From Allorhizobium pseudoryzae (GTDB lineage Bacteria; Pseudomonadota; Alphaproteobacteria; Rhizobiales; Rhizobiaceae), in contig NZ_CP049244.1 of NCBI RefSeq assembly GCF_011046245.1, forward strand, positions 1,054,001 to 1,118,000: a DNA stretch of 64,000 nucleotides, read 5' to 3'. The position numbers and the translations under genes were made by a program. This document shows positions 7,789 through 16,306 of this stretch, one piece after another (position 1 is the stretch's first letter; each line of letters starts with the position of its first letter). The notes beneath the pieces are model-generated. The model saw only the letters and a list, made by a program, of their open reading frames with translations, had not been told where the DNA came from and did not search any database.

Positions 7789-8304
7789 TCAGAGTATTCG
7801 GTAAAGGGTGCCATCGCGACGGATCACGTGGTGAAAGATCACGCCAGCGATGTGTAACGCAAAAAGGCCAAGAAGGATCCACGAACTCCATTCATGGATC
7901 GCCGAAAAGACCGGCGCGATCTCCGGCGCCTTGCCGATCGGGCTCCAGATGGGAACGAGGTTGAACCAGTGCAGCGGAAAGCCGTGGGCATTGGTGGCAA
8001 GGAAACCGGACAAAGGCATCACGATCAGGAAAAGGTAGAGGAGGACATGCACGACATTGGCCACATGACGTTCGATCCCGTCTGTGAGAGCTGACGGCGC
8101 GCAGCTTGTCAGTCGCGCACCGATCCGCACCAGCATCAGCCACAACACGATGAAGCCAAGCGATTCGTGCAGCATGTAGAAATCGAGCTTCACCTCGTCG
8201 CGCACGAACTTGATCATGAACCCAAGCGGCCAGACCGATAGCACGAGCGTCGCCACCAGCCAATGCAGCAGGCGTAAGGTCGGCGCATATGCCGAGGCTT
8301 CCAT
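7789..8304 (-). CDS. Cytochrome b561 family protein
   Basis: A 171-residue four-helix membrane cytochrome b. Candidate haem-ligand histidines sit in LRLLHWLVA (helix 1), YMLHESLGFIVL (helix 2), VVHVLLYLFLIVMPLSGFLAT (helix 3) and IHEWSSWILLGLFALHIAG (helix 4). Such proteins pass electrons from quinol to periplasmic acceptors or remove superoxide. GGGAGGAG lies just upstream of the ATG. Gene order suggests co-transcription with the RibD-like reductase, possibly by chance; no electron partner is adjacent. Confidence 0.85.
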   Translation of the reverse strand: MEASAYAPTLRLLHWLVATLVLSVWPLGFMIKFVRDEVKLDFYMLHESLGFIVLWLMLVRIGARLTSCAPSALTDGIERHVANVVHVLLYLFLIVMPLSGFLATNAHGFPLHWFNLVPIWSPIGKAPEIAPVFSAIHEWSSWILLGLFALHIAGVIFHHVIRRDGTLYRIL

Positions 8305-8321
8305 TCAATTCTCCTCCCGGT

Positions 8322-8340
8322 GCTGCTTTTACGGAGCAGC
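8322..8340 (-). other. Small hairpin in the 5' leader of the cytochrome b561 gene
   Basis: GCTGCT and AGCAGC form a perfect 6-bp stem with a 7-nt loop just before the GGGAGGAG ribosome binding site. It may affect translation initiation. The rest of the 8305-8508 gap holds an AT-rich segment around 8420-8455 likely to contain divergent promoters; I could not assign -35/-10 boxes with confidence. Confidence 0.25.
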
Positions 8341-8508
8341 TTAAGTCGCGGATTTCCCCACGTCCGCCGTGCTCCCGCGATTCCGACCATAGGCTGTGCC
8401 AAAATCAGAGAATACTCACATTTTAACGATCATTGATAATCATCGGTAATAGCTTTTGCCCTAGGGTCTGTCGAACCGGACGAGGATGCGTCTTGGCCTC
8501 CCAAGCGT

Positions 8509-10407
8509 ATGGCTCCGACTGACGGACACATTTCAGTGATGACGACATCCATGCAGCAGGCGGACCTCCGTTCGGACCGTCTTCCCTCGACGACAGCCGG
8601 GCGCTCTCGCGCTCTTCGGCCCCCCATGCCAGGGCAGTTGCCTGCTGCCGAGCCCGTCGCCTTCGGTTTGTGCGCCGGCCGCTTCATGCCCGCGGGTGAT
8701 CCGGAGGCTGCGAAAAAAACGGTCGTGCTGTTTGCCGCGCCCTGGGGGCTGGAGGAATTGTCGACCCGCAAGTTTTTCCGTGTCATTGCTGAGCGTCTCT
8801 CCGCCTTGGGTATCCCCAGCCTGCGGTTCGATTATCCCGGAACGGGGGATTCGCTCGATCCTGTATCCTTCGCAAGCGGCCTTGCCGGCTGGCGGGAGAG
8901 CCTTGTTCAGGCTGCCGCCTGGCTGAACAAAAGAGGGGTTGGCCGGATCATTCTGATCGGACAGGGCCTCGGCGCCTCGCTTGCGCTCCAGGCGTCGCCG
9001 GAGATCACCGACCTTGCCGGGCTCGCACTGTTGGCGCCGGTCCTCTCGGGGCGTGGCTATCTGCGTGAACTGTCTGTCTGGGCAAAGGTCGTGGACGACA
9101 GCCTGAACCTGAAAGCCGAAGACCGCCAGCCTTCGGGTGTGACCGCCATCGCAAGCCTTGTGATGCCGGCCGAAATCGCAAGCGAGGTCGGACGAATGAA
9201 GCTGACGGCGCCGGTGCCGCCGGCTGCCGTTCCGTGCCTGGTGTTGGAGCGACCAGGGCAGGTCGGCACCGATGGCTTTGCCGAAGACCTGGAAAGAAAC
9301 GGCCTTGGCGTCGAACGTCATGCCTTTGATGGCTACGAGGCTCTGATCCCCGGTCCGATCAACGCCCGGATTCCGCAGGACACCGTCGATAGGCTGGTCG
9401 CGTGGATCGAGACCGAGGCGGCGGAGGATGCCGGTGCAACGGGACCGGCTCCCTCGATACCGCCACCCTCGACACCGCCAGCGGTGCTCCAGTCCGCCGC
9501 CTTTGTCGAGACGGGAGTGCGCTTTGGGGATGGTCACCGTCTTGCCGGCGTTCTGTGCCAGCCGAAACAGGCGACGAACAAGCCCGTGGTGCTGTTCTTC
9601 GGCTCGGCCTACGACCGTCACGCTGGCTGGGGGAGGTTGACGACTGAGACCGCTCGGCAGCTGGCTGCGGCCGGGATCCCCTCTCTGCGCTTCGATTGCG
9701 CCGGCGTGGCTGACAGCCCGCCGGCGATCGGCGCACCTCACCAGGTTCTGTATTCCCCGACGCAGGAGAATGATGCACGGGAGGCCTTGGATTTTCTCGG
9801 CACCTCGCTCCCGAACGCTCCGATCCTCGCCGTCGGACGTTGCAGCGGCGCCTATCTCGCCTTCCGAACCGGGCTTCATGACGATCGGCTGCGCGGCCTC
9901 GTTCTCGTCAATCCCTATTGTTTCGTCTGGGACGAGGACCGTCCCTTGCAGGAGGATTTGCGTGCCATGCCGCAGAGCCTTGCGACCTATCGTCGGAAGC
10001 TGCTCAACCCGAAGACCGTCCTGCGCGTCGTGCGCGGCGAGATCGACTTGGCAGGCTCTGCAAAGAATCTTGCTGCCACGCTTCTCCGCAAGGTCGAGGA
10101 GCAGGTGTCGTCGCGGACCGGCATCACCTTCCGCCGTCGAGCAGAACGCCGGGCGGTGCACGGCGCATTCGAATGCTTGGCCGCGCGCGAGGTGCCAGTC
10201 TCCTTGCTCTACAGCCGCGGCGATGTCGGGACGGACCATCTCCAGTATCATTTCGGCCCGGAGGGGCGCGATCTAGGCCGGTATCCAGAAGTCAGCCTCA
10301 CCTTTCTTGAAGAGACCGACCACAACCTGACGCCCAGTGCCGCCCGCGCGATCTATGCCGACACGATCGTCCGCATGGTGCAGCGCCTGATGCCTGAAAA
10401 GTTGTAA
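8509..10407 (+). CDS. Tandem alpha/beta-hydrolase fold protein with altered nucleophiles
   Basis: A protein of about 632 residues with two alpha/beta-hydrolase domains (about 50-300 and 330-632) joined by a Pro-rich linker (312-325). Both contain the GIPSLRFD strand of exosortase-system-type or serine-aminopeptidase-like hydrolases. In domain 1 the nucleophile elbow reads GQGLG, with Gly153 in place of Ser, and no clear catalytic His, so it looks inactive. In domain 2 the elbow reads GRCSG, with Cys445 in the nucleophile place, and a plausible His in EETDHNLTP. Substrate unknown; relatives act near polysaccharide genes. The start is uncertain (ATG 8509, 8539 or 8551; none has a strong ribosome binding site). 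Single-gene unit. Confidence 0.75.
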   Translation: MAPTDGHISVMTTSMQQADLRSDRLPSTTAGRSRALRPPMPGQLPAAEPVAFGLCAGRFMPAGDPEAAKKTVVLFAAPWGLEELSTRKFFRVIAERLSALGIPSLRFDYPGTGDSLDPVSFASGLAGWRESLVQAAAWLNKRGVGRIILIGQGLGASLALQASPEITDLAGLALLAPVLSGRGYLRELSVWAKVVDDSLNLKAEDRQPSGVTAIASLVMPAEIASEVGRMKLTAPVPPAAVPCLVLERPGQVGTDGFAEDLERNGLGVERHAFDGYEALIPGPINARIPQDTVDRLVAWIETEAAEDAGATGPAPSIPPPSTPPAVLQSAAFVETGVRFGDGHRLAGVLCQPKQATNKPVVLFFGSAYDRHAGWGRLTTETARQLAAAGIPSLRFDCAGVADSPPAIGAPHQVLYSPTQENDAREALDFLGTSLPNAPILAVGRCSGAYLAFRTGLHDDRLRGLVLVNPYCFVWDEDRPLQEDLRAMPQSLATYRRKLLNPKTVLRVVRGEIDLAGSAKNLAATLLRKVEEQVSSRTGITFRRRAERRAVHGAFECLAAREVPVSLLYSRGDVGTDHLQYHFGPEGRDLGRYPEVSLTFLEETDHNLTPSAARAIYADTIVRMVQRLMPEKL

Positions 10408-10537
10408 ATCCGCACAGATACGTTACGGGAGGTTAACCTTCTTCTTGCGATGAGAGCACAACCGTCATAGTTTCGGCATCGCTTGACAAGGGCTGCGTCA
10501 AATGAGGCGATGGGCCTCTCGGGCCGGGGGGGAGATC

Positions 10538-12202
10538 ATGAGGAGACGCCTCGCTGCAGTGACGTTGACCGCCCTTTTGCCGGCCTTGGGCATGCTCGGA
10601 TACAATGAGTTCAAGGTTCGCCAGGAACGTCACGACGAGGTGCATGAGCAGGCGATTCGCGCATCGCAGCAGGTTGCACTCGAACTCGAGACGGTGCTGG
10701 AAGGTGTCCGTGGTCTGCTGGTTGCCACCGCGGCCATTCCTGCCTTGACGGCAGGCCAGGGCGGCGATTGCCATGAGGCCTTGCTTGCGGTGTCGGAAAA
10801 GCTCGGCGCTTTCGTCGGCAACATCATCGTGCTGGACGAGAAGGGCCGGCTGACCTGCGATACGCTGAACTGGCAGCCCGGCACGGATTTCTCCGATCGA
10901 GACTACATCATGAGCGCCATGACATCCGATGACGTCGTCGTCGGCGGCTATACCATTGCGCGTGTTTCGAGCCAGCCCATCGTGCCGGTCGCCTTCCGTC
11001 TGACGCGTGACGGCAATACGGTAGGGGTCATTGCCACCGGTCTGCGGTTGAGTTGGCTGCAGCAGAGGATCACCGCGCGCACCATTCCGGAGGGCGCGTC
11101 GGTGACGATTGCCGATCGTCAGGGTGTCGTCATCGCCCGCAATCCCCATCCGGACAGTTTTGTCGGCACGACCATTCCGGAACGCTACCGCTATCTCGTC
11201 ACGGCCGCGGCGCCCGGGAGCCTGGAAGTTACCAGCCAGGACGGAACGGTGCGGATCCTCGGCTATCAGCCGATCACGGCACACAACCCGCTTTATGCCA
11301 GCGTCGGGATTTCCAAGGACAGGGCGCTTGCTCCGGTGAACAGGGCGACGGTCACCGGCATTCTGATGATGCTCGCCGGCATTCTGCTCGCCTTCATGGC
11401 GGCCAGCCTGGTCGGCCGCCGGGTCATCCTGGAGCCGATCCAGAATATTGTAGAGGTCGTCGGGCGCTGGCGCGAAGGCGACAACAGCGCGCGGACTCGC
11501 ATGGAAGGCAGCCACGGCGAGCTTGGGCTTGTGGGCGCTGCGGTGGACGGTTTGCTGGACGAGATCGAGGTGCGCCGCCAAGCCTCGGTCGCGGCGGACG
11601 AAAAACGTCGTCTGATGGCGCGGGAGCTTTCCCACCGGGTGAAAAACACCTTGTCCGTCATCCAGGCGATCGTGAGGCAGACCTTTCGCGGCCAGGATCA
11701 GCAGATCGTCTCCTTCCAGCGGCGCGTCGCAGCACTTGCCGGCGGTTATGATGCGTTGCTCTCGGACGACTGGAACAATGCCTCCATTCGCGAAGTGGCG
11801 GAACGGGTGATGCAACCGCTGCGCGCCGAGGACGACGGCACGATCACTCTGTCCGGTCCCCATTGCCTGTTGCAGCCGGATGTCGCGGTCGCGCTGTCGC
11901 TGGTGCTGCACGAGCTCGGAACCAATGCCCTGAAATATGGCTGTCTTTCTGTTCCGGAAGGTCGCCTGTCCATCTCCTGGGTCGAAGAGAACAGGCGATT
12001 ATCGTTGATCTGGCGGGAACGCGGTGGCCCGCCCGTCACTGTTCCGGCGCGCGAAGGTTTCGGCTCGAAGCTCATCCGGCTTGCCTTCCCCGTTGCGTAT
12101 GATCCGGAGGTGACCTCCGACTTCGCAGCGGAAGGCCTGGAGTTCAAGCTCAGCTTCCGCATGTCGCCTCAGGTCGAGGCAGACAAGGCGGCGGCCAGCT
12201 GA
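10538..12202 (+). CDS. HWE-family sensor histidine kinase with periplasmic dCache-like domain
   Basis: A membrane sensor of about 554 residues. A signal anchor lies at the N-terminus (LAAVTLTALLPALGML), then a periplasmic region of about 240 residues of the double-Cache type, a second membrane helix (ILMMLAGILLAFMAASLVG), a HAMP-like region, and a kinase core with H box RELSHRVKNTLSVIQAIVRQ, N box LVLHELGTNALKYG and the WRERGG segment of HWE kinases. HWE kinases often signal in general stress or light pathways without a conventional adjacent regulator, and none is adjacent here. I chose the ATG at 10538 with GGGGAG upstream; ATG 10502 lacks one. Ligand unknown. Confidence 0.85.
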   Translation: MRRRLAAVTLTALLPALGMLGYNEFKVRQERHDEVHEQAIRASQQVALELETVLEGVRGLLVATAAIPALTAGQGGDCHEALLAVSEKLGAFVGNIIVLDEKGRLTCDTLNWQPGTDFSDRDYIMSAMTSDDVVVGGYTIARVSSQPIVPVAFRLTRDGNTVGVIATGLRLSWLQQRITARTIPEGASVTIADRQGVVIARNPHPDSFVGTTIPERYRYLVTAAAPGSLEVTSQDGTVRILGYQPITAHNPLYASVGISKDRALAPVNRATVTGILMMLAGILLAFMAASLVGRRVILEPIQNIVEVVGRWREGDNSARTRMEGSHGELGLVGAAVDGLLDEIEVRRQASVAADEKRRLMARELSHRVKNTLSVIQAIVRQTFRGQDQQIVSFQRRVAALAGGYDALLSDDWNNASIREVAERVMQPLRAEDDGTITLSGPHCLLQPDVAVALSLVLHELGTNALKYGCLSVPEGRLSISWVEENRRLSLIWRERGGPPVTVPAREGFGSKLIRLAFPVAYDPEVTSDFAAEGLEFKLSFRMSPQVEADKAAAS

Positions 12203-12217
12203 TGGCTGGCCAGCCGC
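12188..12217. terminator. Long hairpin over the kinase stop codon, between convergent genes
   Basis: GCGGC plus GGCCAGC pairs with GCTGGCC plus GCCGC: 12 bp with a single bulged A. The kinase stop codon (12200-12202) falls in the 5-nt loop. It sits between two convergent genes, so it may end transcription in both directions, though there is no U-tract on either side. Confidence 0.6.
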
Positions 12218-12253
12218 TCCGTCGTGGCGCCAAAGTATGTCCAAGCCTCGCGG

Positions 12254-14344
12254 TCAGCTCTCCGCGCTTCCGCCGGTGTTCTTCCGGCCCATCAGCTGGC
12301 GCGCCGCAATCGGTGCGACCAGCAGCAGTCCGATGATCGTTGCCGTCAGGTCCGGGGCCACAAGCAGGATGGCCGAAAAGACGAGCGCGATGCGTTCGAA
12401 CCAGTAGAGCGGCGCAAACAGCCAGTTGGACACGGCCGCCGCAAGCGCGATGATGCCAAGCACGGTACCGCCGAACGCGAGGAAGAAATTGCCCCAGGTG
12501 AAGTCCGCCGTCACCAGCAGCAGCGCCGGCTGGAAGGCGAAGACGAAAGGCACCAGCGCCTTGCCCATGCTGAGCCGGAACGCCGTGTTGCCGGCCTTGA
12601 AGGCGTTGGCTCCGGCAATGCCGGCGCCGGCATAGGCCGCCATGGCGACGGGCGGAGTGACATCCGCCAGAACACCGTAATAGAAAACGAAGAAGTGGGC
12701 GACCAGCTGCTCGACGCCGAGCAGGCCGAGGATCGGTGCCGCCACCGCCACCATGATGATGTAGTTGGCGGTTGTCGGAATGCCGCAGCCCATCAGGATG
12801 CAGACGATGGCCGTCAGGATCAGCGTGAAGAGCAGGGTCAGAGTCGGGACGCCCATCACCTCGAAGGGCAGGACGCTCAGCAGGCCATGCACCGATCCCG
12901 CCCAATCCTGCGCAACGGTGGTGACCATGTAGGCAATCTTGAAGCCGACGCCGGTGAGCGTCACGACGCCGATGACGACGCCGACGAGGGCTGCCGCTGC
13001 CGTCACCGACAGCGACTGCTTGGCGCCCAGAACGAACCCTTCCCAGATCCCGTGCGCGGTTCCGGCCAGGCCGCCGAGCAGGCCTTGTGCACGCACCTGC
13101 TGGATCAGCAGCACGCAGGCGCAGGCGGTGATGGACCAGAACGCGGCGGCAAACGGCGTGCGTCCGGAGAGGAGCACCGCCACCAGGATGATCAGCGGAA
13201 TGACCGTCAGCCAGCCTTCCTTCAGCACCTTCCAGGCATTGGGCAGTTCCGCGGCGGAAAGACCACGCAGGCCCAGGCGCTTGGCTTCGAGATGCACCTG
13301 CACCAGCACGCCGAAGAAATGCATGAAGGCTGGAACGAGGGCCGCCGTGAGAATGGTGGTCAGCGGCAGGCCGAGATATTCGATCATCAGGAAGGCGACG
13401 GCGCCCATGACCGGCGGCGTGATCTGCCCACCGGTAGAGGCGGCCGCCTCCACCGCAGCGGCGAAATGGCGGGGATACCCGATGCGGATCATCGCCGGAA
13501 TGGTGAGCGCGCCGGTGGTCACGGTATTGGCGATCGAGGAGCCCGAGATCGAGCCCAGCAAGGCCGACGACAGCACGGACACCTTGGCCGGGCCGCCGGC
13601 ATAACGGCCGGCGAGCGCCGAGGCGATGTCGATGAACAACTGTCCGAGGCCGATGCGCGTCGCCATCACGCCGAACAGCACGAAATGGAAGACATAGGTG
13701 GCGATGACGCCGAGCGCAGTTCCGTAGATGCCCTGCGAGGTGAGGTAGAGGTGGTTGACGATATTCGCCCAGCTCGCGCCCGGATGCACGAGAATGCCCG
13801 GCATCGACTTGCCGTAATAGGCATAGGCGATGAACAGGATCGCGATCACCGGCAGCGGCCAGCCCATGGAGCGGCGCACGGCTTCGAGCAGCGCCACGAT
13901 CAGCACCGTTCCCATGATGATGTCGATCGGCAGCGGATTGCCGACGCGGAAGGCAAGCTCGCTGTAGATCCACGGCACATAGAGCGCGGTGACAAGACCG
14001 GCGATGCCGAGCAGCCAGTCGATCAGCGGCAGGCCGAACGGAGCGAGGGCGCCCGGCCGGATCTCCTTCTTGCCGAACGCGGAAAAGCTCAGGAACACGA
14101 CGAGCAGGGTGACGCCGAGATGCAGACCCCGGTGAACCGTCGCCTGGGGAATGCCGAAGCCGGCTGTGTAGAAATGATAGCAGGACAGAAGGAACAGGAT
14201 TGCCGCCGTCACGATGGTCAGTGGCCAGGCCAGTACCCGAAACCGCAGTTCGGGATCATAGGTCTCCTCGATCGCCTGCAGCTCGTCCGCCGACAGGTGA
14301 CGGACCTCGTCCGCGGTCTCAACCTTGCTTCTATCGTTCGTCAT
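12254..14344 (-). CDS. TRAP transporter fused permease (4TM/12TM)
   Basis: A polytopic membrane protein of about 696 residues fusing the small (DctQ-like) and large (DctM-like) TRAP subunits, as in the family that pairs with TAXI binding proteins. Seen: a hydrophilic N-terminus, four early helices, then the large domain with SVLSSALLGSISGSSIANTVTTGALTIP and AAAVEAAASTGGQITPPVMGAVAFLM near residues 270-320, and a second related half with MGCGIPTTANYIIM and FFVFYYGVLADVTPPVA. Uptake is driven by an ion gradient; substrate unknown. I start at ATG 14344 because AGGAG is 9 nt upstream, whereas ATG 14353 abuts it. Downstream of the TAXI gene in the same transcript. Confidence 0.9.
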   Translation of the reverse strand: MTNDRSKVETADEVRHLSADELQAIEETYDPELRFRVLAWPLTIVTAAILFLLSCYHFYTAGFGIPQATVHRGLHLGVTLLVVFLSFSAFGKKEIRPGALAPFGLPLIDWLLGIAGLVTALYVPWIYSELAFRVGNPLPIDIIMGTVLIVALLEAVRRSMGWPLPVIAILFIAYAYYGKSMPGILVHPGASWANIVNHLYLTSQGIYGTALGVIATYVFHFVLFGVMATRIGLGQLFIDIASALAGRYAGGPAKVSVLSSALLGSISGSSIANTVTTGALTIPAMIRIGYPRHFAAAVEAAASTGGQITPPVMGAVAFLMIEYLGLPLTTILTAALVPAFMHFFGVLVQVHLEAKRLGLRGLSAAELPNAWKVLKEGWLTVIPLIILVAVLLSGRTPFAAAFWSITACACVLLIQQVRAQGLLGGLAGTAHGIWEGFVLGAKQSLSVTAAAALVGVVIGVVTLTGVGFKIAYMVTTVAQDWAGSVHGLLSVLPFEVMGVPTLTLLFTLILTAIVCILMGCGIPTTANYIIMVAVAAPILGLLGVEQLVAHFFVFYYGVLADVTPPVAMAAYAGAGIAGANAFKAGNTAFRLSMGKALVPFVFAFQPALLLVTADFTWGNFFLAFGGTVLGIIALAAAVSNWLFAPLYWFERIALVFSAILLVAPDLTATIIGLLLVAPIAARQLMGRKNTGGSAES

Positions 14345-14413
14345 GAGACCCATCTCCTGCTATCCAAAGACAAGCAGGGCCGCGCAGTTGCTGCACGACC
14401 CCATTTCCGTGAG

Positions 14414-14428
14414 ATGCCGTTGCGGCAT
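14414..14428 (-). other. Intercistronic hairpin between TAXI and TRAP permease genes
   Basis: ATGCCG, TTG loop, CGGCAT: a perfect 6-bp stem 10 nt after the binding-protein stop codon (reading leftward). There is no T-run, so it is more likely a 3'-end stabiliser or attenuator that raises the binding protein to permease ratio. Confidence 0.4.
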
Positions 14429-14438
14429 GCCTCATTGA

Positions 14439-15440
14439 TTACTTGAGAAGCCCGGCTTCCTTGTAGAACTTCTCGGCGCCCGGATGCAGCGGAATGCCGA
14501 CGCCGTTGAGCGCCGTTTCCTTGGTGATGGCCTTGCCCTTGGCATGGCCGGCGTCCAGCTGCTTGCGGGTGCTGTCGTTCCACAGCGCCTTGGTGATGCC
14601 GTAGATCAGCTCTTCCGGCTGGTCGGCGCTGGTGATCCACTGGGCGCCGACGGACAGGGTCTTTACCGCATCCGGATTGCCTTCATAGGTGCCGCCCGGC
14701 ACCGTGTCGGAGGCGAAGAAGGTGTATTTTTCGCAGATCGACGGAGCTTCCTCGCAGGTGATCGGCACCAGCTTGACCTTGTGCTGGCTCGCCAGTTCGG
14801 CAATCGCGCCGGCGGGGAAGCCGCCCACGAAGAAGAAGGCATCCATGGCGCCGTCGCGCATGCGGTCGGCAGCCTGGTCCGGCTTCAGGAATTCGGCCGT
14901 GACGTCCTGCTCCTTGAGGCCATAGCCTTCGAGGATGATGCGCGCATCGACGAGCGTGCCGGAGCCCGGTTCGTCCAGCGAAACCCGCTTGCCCTTCAGA
15001 TCCTTCACGCTGCTGATGCCGGACGCGGCGCTGGCCACGAGATGGATGCTTTCCGGATAGAGGTTGGCAATTGCGCGCAGCTTTTCAACGGCAGGCTTGC
15101 CTTCCCAGATGCCGGTGCCTGAATGGGCCCAGGTGGCCACGTCCGACTGGGCAAAACCGGATTCCAGCGTGCCGCCGGCGATGGCGTTGATGTTGGCAAC
15201 GGAACCGTTGGAGGAGAGCGCCGAGGCGACCAGGCCCGGAACGCCGCAGGAACCGCCCTTGTCGCAGCTGCGCGAACCGGGCGGGCTGGAGATCGCGTTC
15301 GCCAGAAGCCCGCCGATCGGATAATAGGTGCCGGCCGTGCCGCCCGTGCCGATCCGGAAGAAGGACATCTCCTGTGCACTGGCCGACGCCGCCAGGCCGA
15401 GAGCGAGCACAGCGCCCGCGAGGAATTTAACGTGTTTCAT
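14439..15440 (-). CDS. TAXI family TRAP substrate-binding protein
   Basis: A periplasmic protein of 333 residues with a signal peptide (KHVKFLAGAVLALGLAASASA, cleavage near residue 22-23). The mature start FRIGTGGTAGTYYPIGGLLANAIS is diagnostic of the TAXI family. It also has KDLKGKRVSLDEPGSGTLVDARIIL near residue 145. Four cysteines (two in SRSCDKGGSCG, two in TCEEAPSICE) could form disulphides. It delivers an unknown solute, often an organic acid or amino acid in this family, to the fused permease encoded next. Confidence 0.9.
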   Translation of the reverse strand: MKHVKFLAGAVLALGLAASASAQEMSFFRIGTGGTAGTYYPIGGLLANAISSPPGSRSCDKGGSCGVPGLVASALSSNGSVANINAIAGGTLESGFAQSDVATWAHSGTGIWEGKPAVEKLRAIANLYPESIHLVASAASGISSVKDLKGKRVSLDEPGSGTLVDARIILEGYGLKEQDVTAEFLKPDQAADRMRDGAMDAFFFVGGFPAGAIAELASQHKVKLVPITCEEAPSICEKYTFFASDTVPGGTYEGNPDAVKTLSVGAQWITSADQPEELIYGITKALWNDSTRKQLDAGHAKGKAITKETALNGVGIPLHPGAEKFYKEAGLLK

Positions 15441-15601
15441 GACCGTTCCTTCTCCTTGGATTGTTTGTTATGGGCGCAAAGTAGAACGTCCTGCTAGTTT
15501 CGGCAACCTTTTGAACATAATTTTGCCGAAATCCCAAACGCTGACGAAGTCTGATCTTGACCCGCCGTTCCGGTCTCCATGCTCGCTTCCGTGCCGTTCG
15601 A

Positions 15602-16306
15602 CTATTCCCAGTGAACATCGCCGAGGAAGATATAGCCCGCACCGTAGATCGTCTTGATCAGCGCCGGGTTCTTCGGGTCCTCGCCAAGCTTGGTGCGCAG
15701 GCGGGAAATGCGCACATCCATGGCGCGATCAAAGCTGTCGCCGGCCGCGCCGCCCAGCGCCTCCTGCATCTGGGTCCTGGAAATCAGCCGGCGTGGACGC
15801 TCCAGAAACAGCCGCAGCACCTGGCCTTCCGCATTGGAGAAGGACACCTGCTCGCCTGTATCGGAAAGCAGCGTGTAGCTGTCGAAGAGGGCCGTCCAGC
15901 CGTCGAAGCGGGCGACCTGCGTCGTCCGTTCCGCGACCGGGCGGCCCTTGCGCAGCCGCGCCCGCACCCGCGCGACGATTTCTGCCGGTTCGAAGGGCTT
16001 GATGATGTAGTCGTCGGCGCCGAGCTCCAGGCCCATCACCCGGTCCTGCACCTGGGCTCTGCCGGAGATGATGATGATCGCCGCGCCGGAATCGAGTGCC
16101 AGGCGATGCACGAGCAGCAGCCCGTCGCGATCCGGCAGGCCGAGATCGACCAGGCAGACATCCGGAACGCAGCGTTTCAGCGAGGCCTCGAATTCGCTGG
16201 CGCGGCCAAAGGTCATGGTGCGAAAGCCGGCTTCGGCGAGCGCCTCCGAGAGCACTGCCCGGATCTGTGGTTCATCATCGAGGATCGCGACGAGCGGTTC
16301 GGTCAT
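15602..16306 (-). CDS. OmpR-family two-component response regulator
   Basis: A 234-residue protein with a receiver domain (acidic pair D10-D11, phosphorylatable D54 in CLVDLGLPDRDG, a K in DYIIKPF) followed by a winged-helix DNA-binding domain (RRLISRTQMQEALGG, DVRISRLRTKLGEDPKNPALIKTIYGAGY). Its ATG overlaps the stop codon of the kinase gene upstream (ATGA), so the two are co-translated. It lies 161 bp upstream of the TAXI gene on the same strand and is likely to control that transporter (inference from position). Confidence 0.9.
   Translation of the reverse strand: MTEPLVAILDDEPQIRAVLSEALAEAGFRTMTFGRASEFEASLKRCVPDVCLVDLGLPDRDGLLLVHRLALDSGAAIIIISGRAQVQDRVMGLELGADDYIIKPFEPAEIVARVRARLRKGRPVAERTTQVARFDGWTALFDSYTLLSDTGEQVSFSNAEGQVLRLFLERPRRLISRTQMQEALGGAAGDSFDRAMDVRISRLRTKLGEDPKNPALIKTIYGAGYIFLGDVHWE

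Noticed and set aside
8420..8455. Iron-box-like sequence (ATTGATAATCAT) upstream of the cytochrome b561 and hydrolase genes
   Set aside because: Only a partial, AT-rich match to Fur/Irr-type sites; none of the neighbouring genes is a clear iron gene.
8533..10251. Leftward open frame of about 570 codons opposite the tandem hydrolase
   Set aside because: Low-complexity basic translation; the sense strand shows two hydrolase domains.
12224..14446. Long rightward open frame (about 740 codons) opposite the TRAP permease gene
   Set aside because: Its translation is rich in Arg, Gln, His and Asp with no recognisable domain; it mirrors the codon structure of the GC-rich permease gene on the other strand.
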